Translations under genes and position numbers: made by a program
NCBI RefSeq assembly: GCF_964199755.1
Contig: NC_133904.1
Span: 2,755,501-2,819,500 of the forward strand
Reading direction: 5' to 3'
Length of the DNA stretch: 64,000 nucleotides
DNA from: Larus michahellis
Taxonomy: Eukaryota; Chordata; Aves; Charadriiformes; Laridae
The notes under the pieces: generated by a model
The model's input: only the letters and a program-made list of their open reading frames with translations
Database searches by the model: none
What the model was told of the DNA's origin: nothing
Part shown: piece after piece, positions 44,501 to 56,500 of the stretch
How the letters are laid out: every line of letters begins with the position of its first letter
How positions within the stretch are numbered: the stretch's first letter is position 1

Positions 44501-47500
44501 CTAGAAAAAACCCCACTTTTCACCAACAGGCCTGTCTTTTGCAGCCAGAGAAACAACAAGGGCTGGAGCAAAACTCCCTCCTGCGTGGTACAAAGCAGAC
44601 GGCAAGCTGGTCCCAAACCTGTTCTGTACAGGAGAGCACAAACAGGACGAGGGGACCCCCAAATAAAAGGAGGCATCACTGGTCCCTTCACACTCTATGA
44701 TGTCCAGAAATGATGTCTCCCAATGTGATGAAGCTCACAGCCTTCTCATAATATCTTGACAAGGTAATTCTGAATTATTTTGTGTTACTTATGACGACTG
44801 TATTGCACAGAATTAACTTGATTTAAACAAGTACTCTGTTACACTACTGTTACAGGAAATATAGTGCAAACAAGGCTATTACAGAGCTTAACCACTACAT
44901 GCTGACTGAACAAATTCTGTTTGGATATGTCTAAAATTATTCACGTGCTGCCATTTTCAGTCCTGCCAGCAGAATCCAGGCAGCCTCCTCGTTTAGAACA
45001 TCATCTCCTGCTTACAGAAAGGTTATGGTAAATTATTTTTTTAAGAATTGCTATGCAGTGTCTATTAACATTGATCCTGAGAACTGTAATGCTTTGTGAT
45101 GACAACACAGCCAAACAGTTAATTGCTTAACTTTAATTAAAGCGCTGAAGGTAAGTAATAAAAGATACCGTGTGTCTATTGAGAAACCTTTGGCGCTGGC
45201 ACATTCTCGAAGTTCAGTAAAAAATTCCTGTCGTGGTGGAGGGTGTTGACGCAACAAAGCTTGATGAGGAAAGTTTTCTGAAATCTTTTTTGCCACCCAG
45301 TGGTTGGCAAGAATCATACATTCCGCTACAGTCTCGTGCACCTCCAGCGGCTGCTTGGGGATGAGATCATGGATATTATTCTTATCATCCAGTTGCACTC
45401 TGATTTCTACCCCTTCTAGTTCCAGAGCACCACAGCTGTCCCGCTTAGCTCTAACGTGTCGTGCGATATCGGTGAGTTTTGATATTGCCCAAACCAGTTC
45501 ATCCAGCTTCTTCTGTCTAGTTCTTTTATCCAAGTTTTCCAGTTCCAGGATATCACCAACAACACTTGTGTCTCCATCTAATAATGCCTGTGCTGCTTCG
45601 TAAACTAGCTTGTATGCAGATCGAATGATGGTTTTGTTGTAGGAGACTCTCAGCATTTCATATGACTCTTTTTCTAGTTCCCACAAGACACTTACAGCAT
45701 ACCTTAAAGAGAAGATCACAATTCTGTAAATAGTTCTGATTGAACTGTCAATTCAAGCACATAAAACTGTTAACAAATTTACAGGTTTCATTCTGTTTTT
45801 TTTACTGGAAACATCTTTTTCTTCATAAAACAAACCAGTGCTGAGCAATGCCACTAATTAATGCACTTGCCTTTCAGTCTCATGTATCACAACTTAATAA
45901 ATGAGGACCCACCTATGCCAGTGGTATTTTCCATCTGCTGAGGCAGAGGACCTCGAGATATAAGGCCACACCTATTTTAAAGCATAGCTACATTGCAATA
46001 GTTATTGTTATTCACTTTTATTTTATTAGTCAGATGCATCCATGATGAACGTTATCTGCACCCTGCATATCCCCGTGCCAGGCAGCCGACTAACCCTGTA
46101 AACCGTAATGAAATGGGGTACCACCATGTTTGAGGAATAGGACAATAGCAAAACCCATGACCGTTAACATGGGTGCATGCACTCCAGACTGAAACCCATG
46201 TGAAAGAACAAGTGAAGAACAAAGATGCCTTTACCTTTAGGGTTGCTCTTTAAATACAAAGCACATTGCTAAGGGCATGGGTAAACATTATTGGAGGACA
46301 AGACAGTCATTGTAGAGTACTGTATTTCAGCTCTTTGTGACTCCCTACTATGCTTACTAATAGTAGCACATAATCCAAAAAGCGAGTGCATAAGCAGTTA
46401 CTACACAAAATCTTACCTATCAACTCCACTAAGAAGAGAGCATATGTCAGCACTCAAGACGGAGGGCAGCATGTCATAACGACGATCCGCTAAATAATAA
46501 GTTGTTGCCCTGAGGAATAAAACACATTTACTATTCTTCTCACAAGGACTCATTGGTGTGTATCTCCCAAGCAGTTTGCAGTATAAGCATAACATCAGCA
46601 AAACAAGACACACAGCATGATTTTAAAAGGTTATTGTTACAGAATCCACACATGTGCAATACCAAAGTCAAATTATTTAAATAACTATTTGTATAGTACC
46701 AGCCTAATTTTGCCTTCCTCAGTATCTTCAACTGCCATTAAGGCCAGAGCTGGGGCTGTACAAAATATGCTCAACTAAGAAGAGGTCATTTAATGGCTAC
46801 ATCAAACGTATCTGCTGGCTACACAGTTTACATTTCTTTGCGTCTATAAAGAATACCTTTCATAAAGTGATTCAGCAGTTTAAGTTCAAAACAGTGGCAA
46901 TAACAGAAAAAGAACAGAATATTTGGCATATTAAAACACAAGACTGAATACTAAAACACATGCCTGCCAAATACCTCTTTAAATTGAATGAATTAAATTC
47001 ATGTAAGACTTAAGCCAATTTTATGGGTTTTCTATGTCCTGTGTGAAGATTCATCTCCCTTGGAATGCAAACAAGTGATTTTTAAATACTTCAAATCACA
47101 TATGTTAAAGTAGACTATAAAGCAAACACTAATGATTAGGGAATGATAAATTATAACTTTGTGGAAAAAAGCAATTTGATAGCAAAAGGGTGAAGCAGTA
47201 GGTCAGAAAGCAGTTTCTTCCCCAACAGGCCTATTTCATCCAAATAAAAGTGGAATACCATTAGCTATATACTGGGTTTAATAAGCTGTTTCCATGACAC
47301 AAAAGGAGAAAGAAGAAGAAAAAAATGTTTCTTTCCTTCCTTCCAATGTTTCTCAATGTTTCTTTAAGGTAGCACCACAAACTTCTAACCTCCATAAATA
47401 AAATAATTTACCTTGCTCTGGCCTCAACATCAGTGTAAGAATTAGCTGCCACAAAATGGGTTACGTCTGCAATATGGACACCTAACTCTAGATTCCCATT

Positions 47501-50500
47501 AGGCAGAGTTCTAACAGAGAGCGCGTCATCCACATCCTCGCAGCCTTTTGGGTCAATGCTGAATATCAAGTGTGTATCTCTCAAGTCGAGACGGTTTTTT
47601 TCCTCCTCTGGATTCACCTTCCATGGATTCTTTGAAGAACTCACGGGCATTTCACTCATCTGTACAAAAACATTATGGATGAACACACAATTGTATCTTT
47701 TCTATAAAACGAAGCCAAGAAATTAGATTTAGCGTTTCCTTTTCGACTCTGTTAATTGTTTTGTGTACTTTTTCATCCTAGACAAATTGTTCTTTCCTTG
47801 CACTTTCCAAGTCAGTCTATTATATCTACTTCACAGAAGGTATGAAAGAATGCTATGCATATTATTAAAACCTGGTATTATTGTGGTGATGTTGCAGCTC
47901 TGGCAAGCATCATCACTACATATTGGTTTTTTACATTCTTTTTCTTTCAATTAATTGTAGGTATAATCAAAATACTTGTCTATAAGAGCTGGTTCCTCTC
48001 CTGGTGGAGGACAAAAGAATTTAAGACAATGATTTCAGTAGGTCTGTGCCTTTAGGATCAGTACCATAAACATATATTAAAGACAATAATATCTTAAAAG
48101 TCTACCTCAAATTAGAATTAAGAGGTTGTAATCTCCTCATAGCAAACATATTGTCTTAAAATCACTCTTCATTCGTAGTATCTCTAGAACCACTGATCCA
48201 AAAGTAATTCCAAGAAATGACCTATAAATAGTTTCCAGCTTTCAAAAACCTGTTGGCAACTACGACATTCAGCTGTAAGAGGGTCCCCCTCTTTGAGAAA
48301 CAAGACCCTGGAAATCAACAGAAAAGAATGTGTCTAATCACAAAGACTAACCTGGATTTCTGAGAAAGGGGCGACACAAATGCTGTTCTCCACCAGAATA
48401 GCTGCAATTTCCCCTTCAAGATCCCCAATTCTTCCTAGAACTCTCACGAAGTGCCCATTTGGATACACAGAAGTTGACTCCCAAGAATCAATACGCACAA
48501 CAACTCTATACTCCTGCAGCAAAACAATTCTGTTAGAACAGCAATCTGCTCCTGACAAGCGATCAATATAAATACTCCTTCAGGGGCAAACAATGCAATC
48601 CAGAGAGACTGGCAACTCCAAAAACTTTAGAGAAAGGAAAAAGAAACCCACAACGAGAAGCACACAAAGAAATACTGAGAATTACATTTCTTTCCTGATC
48701 AAAGACCCACTTGGGTCATTTTATGGAGAATCTCTATCTTAAAGTATAAAAATAAAAACAAAACCAAGATGTACACAAATATTCTTATACCAGAAAAGAC
48801 ACAATTGGAATTTACTTCTTGGCTGTGAAGAAGTACTTAACATTACAAGGTAAAAGCAGCTAGGAATGAACGAACCCGTGTTTCTTCTTTCTAAAGCAAT
48901 GGCAAGCTAATCATCATAATTCATTACCAATTTGTTGAAAAGCTCTTACTACTTTCATCAAAGTTATATATAGTCATAGATCCAATAAAGCCACAAGGGT
49001 TAGTACAATTTATACCCCTAATATGACCTTTATCAGAAAAAAACAAAGCAAGTAGTATATGAATGGTCACGGTACCTGAACTGTGGCCCAAATTCAGAAC
49101 TCAAATAAGCTTTATCACTTCAAGCTGATGTGGTTTTGACAGGAATTGAACACATTCCTTCAAGGCAGAACTACTCTCACAGACTTAACTTTATTAATAG
49201 TTTTACCCATGTTTTTGCCAAAGAAACATCATTAGAGCATACAACACCTGCGCAACTTTGCATGAACACAGAATAGAGAAGCACTTCTGTCAAATTACCT
49301 GTAATGCTTCAGCTTGCTGGGTACTGATACGGATTTTGGGAATTCGGTAGTCCCAAGGTGTAACAAGGATTTTCTGAGCATTTCTGCCCTGGGACTGGCT
49401 CTCTTCTTTAGAGGGGAAAGTGACCACATAATCCCTCCAGTTCTTCTGAATGATTCCAACAACTTTACCTTTTAAGAAGCAATATTGTTGGCTGTACATT
49501 AAAGAGTTAAACAGGAACATAAAAGCAAATATGTGGGAGATATAAAAGATTCATTGTTTTGTAATACGAACTAATGTATCCACAAATCTGTATTACAATT
49601 GCTAACAACATATGGTATACAGATAACATAATAAGCTTTGTTATAAATTATCGTTGGTACAGCCAGATTTTAATGAGCTTTTATTTATGTGGAGACTAAC
49701 TCATTGTATAGATTTCAATTGATACAGTACATAAATTATTCAGAGAGGTTTCCACTACTACTGAAATGTGGCCAATTCTAGGAAAAAATACAGAAAATTT
49801 TCAATAGCAAAGATCAAAATCAAACAGCATTTTCTTGCAGGAAGAGAATTAACCTCCTAAAACTTTTAACTCTGACCTCAGCAAACTTTTAAAAACTTAA
49901 ACTTTTAAAAGCTTTTAAACTTTTAAAAAACTTTTTAAGACTTTTAACACCTGCAGATTAATATTTTCAAATAAGACTCTAAGTTCCCACAGTACACAGG
50001 CATGTCCCATTGTAATGGGAGCTGGCTACTTCTTCACCTAATAAAAACTGGAGCACACACCCTGGTAAAATGGTCTGTATTAGAATGGCAGTTCATTTCT
50101 TGTAGAGCTTTGAAGAGTGACAGCATACATTTGGGTAGTAACGTATTCCAATCTCAATATTTGAGGAAGATAACTACAATAATTCAGCTATTTCCGCAAA
50201 TTAAATTAAAGAGAAAAAAAAGGGGGGGGGGGGCTTGCATATAGAGAGAATCTAGTGGCTTTCTTGTTGGGGTATGTTAGAATGCTTTAATTTGGGATAA
50301 TCACATCAAATTTACTATGGTGCAAAAAATGTGACAACTGCAGAAATCAAGGGAAGGCACTGTATAATGAAGAGCAAAACACAACTTTGACCAAGGAAGT
50401 AAGGTGATCTTAACAAAACATTGTACCATGCTATCTACTTTACCTGTGGGCATGGGGTCACCAGTGGTGTCTGCAGGTGCTTTATCCTCGGTTTCATTTT

Positions 50501-53500
50501 CACAAAGCGCAACAGTCCTTCCTTTCCATTCATGCAAAGGTAGTAACTCAACAGCTACCACATCACCATGGATTGCACGATTTCGAGCTTTGGCCCCATA
50601 AATAAGGATGTCACTTTGAAGTTCTGAATTTAAAATAAAAAGAAATAGAACTATAAAATGCTAAAAAATTCAAATCCCTACTCTTGGCAGCATTCTGCTG
50701 AAGTAACAGAAAATGACATTCGCAATATGTTTTCTTCCAAAATGGACTGCTGGCAAGTAATTTATGTTGTAAGAAAATTAAAACCTTTCCCTCCTTTTTT
50801 AAAAGGAGATATTAAGCAATTCTGTAAGTAATCTCTTGGATAAAAAGCAGCATAGGCCAGGATGAGTTCACTGTTCTTAGGCAGTAGCCTCAAAAACACA
50901 CAACAGTTAAACTGTGGAAACCACTGCCACAGGATTCTGGGCAGGGTCCAGAATCAAACAAGTTTAAAAAAAAGGATTAATATATTGAACACTGGTTTGA
51001 CTGCAGGGCCAGTCACAGGAACATTTGAAAGTACTTATTAGTGAAAGCTGGGACAATATATCTGTGCAAGGATAATGCAATGTTCCTTCAAAGGTATTTA
51101 TTGCTAACTCATACCAGAAAGACAATACTGGTGTTCCAATCTGATTCAAAAGGCATTTTTCCAATTACGTTCACAATGATCAGCTTCCTAATCCTGCCAA
51201 CACCTATGCAAACAGTTATTTCAGTCGAATGAGTGGTCATCTCAAGACAGAGCAAAGGACAGAGATAACAATTTGTATCAGTATGCAACTTCAGAAAAGG
51301 TCTAGGAAAACCTCTGAGGAGGACAAGAATCCAGAACACAGCTAAAGGTACTAAGAAAGAGGAAGGAGGACATAAAGCGTATTGTTTTCTCATGAGGCCC
51401 GCCCTCTGAGTTATCTTCAGCCTCCTTTGCAGCCCATGAAAACAACCCAAGCATTGGAGTGTCTTAGCTTTCATCTTGTTTAAGAGCTGAACAGGTACAC
51501 ACGTATGGCTACGTGGCTTCTCATAAAAAGCGCAAACAGTGTCAAAAAGGCATTGAGTAAATCCTCTCATCGTCTATTCACCTGTTTCTTTGCTGCTGAA
51601 TCCCTGAAGTCGAACAAAAGCTTCCAGTTGTGCTCTATGCTTATTGACATTCAGTGTACCCTAAAAGAAAATAGCAAACTGATAAACAGAATGAAACAGT
51701 CATGGCTCTAAATAGCCAACTTTAAAGTATAAAATTTTGAGTTTTACAATTATTTTAAGATAAATCAGTAGCTTTTACTGATATGTAGGTTATTTTGAAC
51801 ATAACTGTTATCTCTATAGGGGGAGAATGTATAATGCAGAACTGGAAAAGAATGGTAAGTTCTTTAAATGCTCAAATTAATTGTAAGCAGGTAAAGGTCC
51901 TTCTATTCAAATCACAGGCAGTGTACTTTTGCTGCCTGCCTTAATATGGAACCTGGAGTTATTCCTACAAGAAAGAAAAACCTCAGTCTTTCTGTTCATA
52001 TTTTATTCTCACCTCGCTGCTGAAATTGACAAGAAAGGAAAAATTACTACCTCTAATTCTTTAACTTATTTTTAGGAGAAGGACACTTGTCCACCACCAA
52101 TCCATATTAAGGCCCTGAACAGCCATAAAACTGTAAATTAATTTCACTGACTGAGAGATCTCTGGGCAAATGAAATAAGAAATGCTGCCCTTTTACAGCA
52201 TTTTTTATATTTAAGAATGAGATATAGCTGCTTCATATCACACCCAGTTTCTCAATTTACAGGTATATCACATATCAACCTGAAGAAAAATCCATAGCAA
52301 ATTTAACATCCTCAGTAACAAATTCTCGTTTTTCCTTCTCCAAGAGAAAAAAACCCTACGTGTTCACAAGATGAAGTAAGGGAAATATTTTGAGACTCCT
52401 AATCCCTTCCATCCTCTTACTCTTGCTTCTGTGTTTTCTTTCCCTCTTCCCACTAAAGCAATATTTGTTTATCTAATCAGGCTAATTCAGGCAACTAAAG
52501 GGACCAAGCACAAGACTGTTGTTCCGAGTATGTGCTCTCTATAGCAAATTACCTGTATATATCTTCCAGATTTGATCCCAACCTCCAATATTTCCACAGG
52601 TAAGTGCTCAGGATATTCTTTTCCATTGTTTTCTTGGCTTTCACTCTCCCGTTCATGCTGAGCTTGAAGTATAGAATCAAAGAGTTCATGGGCAGCCTTT
52701 AAGTCAGGCCAAAAGTTATCCAAGTAATTCTGTATGCAGATATATAAACAAACATGAAAGTATTTAAAGGTCTCTGTTCTTTTAATAATGCATTTGGAAA
52801 GCCCATCATGGATAAGAGCCATCTCATATGCTATACTCAAACAGCACTTCCAAGTGGTAATGATGTGTCTGCTCTACAGATTCATTCCAGATTCAACCCA
52901 ACTCATTCACTAAATACAACAAAGGAGGCGCAACTGTTAAGACAGCATCCTAGTCTAGAGATTCACAAACTTTTGCTACCAATATACCCCAGCCAGGCTA
53001 CATACTTCTTGTAAAGTGCAACAGCAGAAAAATCAAACTGGCAACCCACTTTTTTGTACATTTTTATATGATTTTGTACACTACATTTGGGCCACCTTCC
53101 ATTGCCTCTTAACAATTAAAAAAAACAAACAAGCATCATCATTTTTATATAGATTTAAGGTAAATCTGTTTGGTCCTGTTTTTACTCAGCATCCTTTCAC
53201 AGCTAAACATAAACATCCCATCCACGTATCCCGCTGAATACAAGCGGTATCAGAGATCAACAACCGAATGAAGAATGAATTATCTTCTCACACATCACTG
53301 TATCCTACGTAGTCAAGGCTAAAGGAAACTGGCAGAATAATGCTGATGGATATTTAGGCTAAGCTGTTTATGAACTGCTTGCACTATAGATTTAGACAGC
53401 TGGCTGAGGAAACTGATCATTCTTCACCGATGCTCAATTCTTTAAAAATAAGGAAAACAATGAAAAGGGCTTCTAAGAAGGATGACCTCTATCTTTAGAG

Positions 53501-56500
53501 CTGCTGTTTTTCTTTTCAGTTCTCTGGTTTGCTCACTGCCACCATTTTTTATGACATTCCCATGACTGACATCTTTGCTTTCTTTGATAAATGAATACAT
53601 GAGTTAGCATCACAGGTTTCTTAAACGCAAACTCTGAAATGATTTACACTATACATTGGGTTTTAACGTACTTGCTTCATCATTTTGATGCAGCATAAAG
53701 GAAACCTTCTTCAATTTTTCTGGCACGTTACCTTGAAGGAAATCACAAACACTCCTTCTGTTTCATTTCCGTACTGCCTGATAGCATCTTCATCTTCTGT
53801 TACCATAACAACTGGCATCTGACCCAAGCAGTGATTAAAATACCAGACTGCTGCATTGTAAATACTCCTAGAAAAGCAAAGTTTGAAATAAGATTTCTGG
53901 CATATCTCATTTGCTACTTGCAAGACATTTGCAGGCTTTGTATAAATGAGATTTTGGTTTAACACGCTTACTTTTGAGATACATACTCAAAATGCATAAA
54001 CATTGTATCTGCAAAATTTTTTATGTGCCATACATAAGCACCAAGAGAACAGAGGGAAAAAAAATGTTTCCTCCCCAATATGTCTCCTTGTGCCATAGCT
54101 GCAAGGTAACATATCGTTCCTCTGAGTGAAAGTTTGTAAAAAGCAAGTTGGAACTGCCACGACTCCAATGCCATGGTGTTTGCAGGCTATCAAACACTGC
54201 ATCTAACAGTCCAATAAGGTGTGCTTGATCTATTAATTATGCTAAAGTATTCTTTAAAATGTTTGTGTAACTTTAAAATGATACAGGTTCTTTTAGCATT
54301 ATTCATTTAATTAATTACATTTTTGTCTATTTTCCTAAGAAAACAATGTTGACACTTTCTTAATCACACAAGGACAATCTAGACTTTCAGTTATTGTGAA
54401 CTGTTCCAGAGATAAACAGAGCAAGAGCAACTCTTACATACCCAATGCATGCTAATATTCCTAAATACAATGCCATAATGTTGTCCAGCGTAGTACCACA
54501 TAAGTAAAAACAAACCTGGTCTGCCATTTCTCCATGGACTCTCCCTTCTCTCTTGGTAAATAAGAATGCTGGTGGAATTCATTAGCAAACACAATACAGT
54601 CATGACGGGCATCCTTTACTAGATTTCGTAACTTGTTGTACAGTCTGGAATACGAAAAAGATAAATATAGTGTTGTGCTTTCTTTTGATAATACTATTTT
54701 AACTCCAGATGAAAATACAGCTGAAAAACTCAACAAAAAGTACTAGCATGCACAAAGAAATGCATTCATTAAATTACATCATTGATGGTAAAACCTAAAA
54801 CATCATCTGTAAGTAAGCTTTTCTAATTTCCATTATGAATGCTTCTGATTTTTAAACATATTTGTTTTCCAACGACCCCCACAAAACATCATAAGCGTTC
54901 AGGAACTTACCTTGTCACTTCTGGGAGAAGAACTATTTCTTCAAAGGCATTTGAGCCTTAGAAATATAGGAAGACCTTGATAGCAAGTTGCACCCTTACA
55001 TGCTATGGCAATACATACCTTAATGTCTAATAAGGTAAGTACCACGTAATAGTATTAATCGCTCAGACAAGTGCTCAGTCTTTAATACAGCAAACCAAAA
55101 ACATGTCCATAACCTAGTTGTGGCACATGATACATCGTTTCTGCAAAGCCGACTTAATTTCTGCCACAAGCCATCTGATTAGTTAATAATGCTGCAGGTT
55201 TAATATCACTCCTATCAAGTGAAAACTATGACAGGAATTGGTGTCCATGGATCATAAAGGATCACAGTTCTTTCTCTTCTGTAAAATTACATTAAGACAC
55301 CTGAAAGACCTAAAGCCAAATTAAGCAGAGTGTATTTGCTGACTTTGGATTACTGTTCTTAAATATACATTTTATAAAGTTAGTCTCTTCAATCTAAATT
55401 AAAAGTAAGTAGGATAGTACCTGCGTCCTTTTTGATGTTGCACAGCTTGACATGCCGTTTGCATGAAAATAATACCTTTCAGCTCCGGAAACTCAAGAAT
55501 CTCAAGGTAATCTTGAACAACCTTGCAGTCGGGGACAACATAATGTGTAACATCATCCGATAACAATTTGCCATCTAAAATATAAATCAGAGTTTAAAGG
55601 TTTAAACTTTCAATTACAATACTGGTTTCTCAAAAATACTTTCAGATGTCAGGAAATTACAGTTGTGTATCCTCAAAGGTACGCTCATCTCTTTCTTTGA
55701 TGAACAAAATTATGACCACTATGGTACGATTCTGTGGTACAATCTCTAAATTTGTGACAGTATCCTTTAACGTGCGCTGATGTCAAAATTTAGTGCAAAT
55801 TCTATCCAAATGAGTAAAAAACATCCACTTTCATTATGAAACTTATATATCTTCAGAAGTGCAGGTAACAGTCCTTTTTCCTCTACTTCCATATGAAAAG
55901 AGGGACTATACATCCGCCACAGAAAATCTTTTCATGGAACTTTCAAAGGGTGTAGAATTACGGGTATTTCTGTTACACTGCTTCCATGAATCTCTCTATT
56001 CAACACTATCCATTTACCACAGGATCTTTTTTCTATATTTTTACATAAAAGAATACAGAAAGGGGTACACGTGAAGAAAAGCAATGCTACTGCGAAACGA
56101 AGATGTTCTTGAATCTAAACTATTAACTATCATTGCTAATTTTCTCTAAAGAGACTCCATCCCTTAGGAATACGCCATTAAAATACTACAACCAACCCGT
56201 CACAGATTACATCTTATAATGTACCTCAAAAATAATGAGTTGAATCGCTTTAGATATTTCAAAGATTACCTGACAAACTTTCGGGCGAGGGGAATCTCTG
56301 CTGTATTTTCTCTCAATGCCTACTTATCCCTTATGATATTATAACCACTGAGCCACTGAATTTACCATAGTGCAGGCCAATTATATATAATAAAAGTATA
56401 GAGATCTTAACAAGTCAGGTTATTTTCATGTATTTCTCAGAAGCTGACACAAGGCAATCTGTCTATTAATTGTGACCACTAGAAGGGTGAATCCAATTCT

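Noticed and set aside
51109-51570. 153-codon minus-strand frame in DIS3L intron 6
   Set aside because: Same strand as DIS3L but within an intron that splices cleanly; translation resembles random AT-rich sequence.
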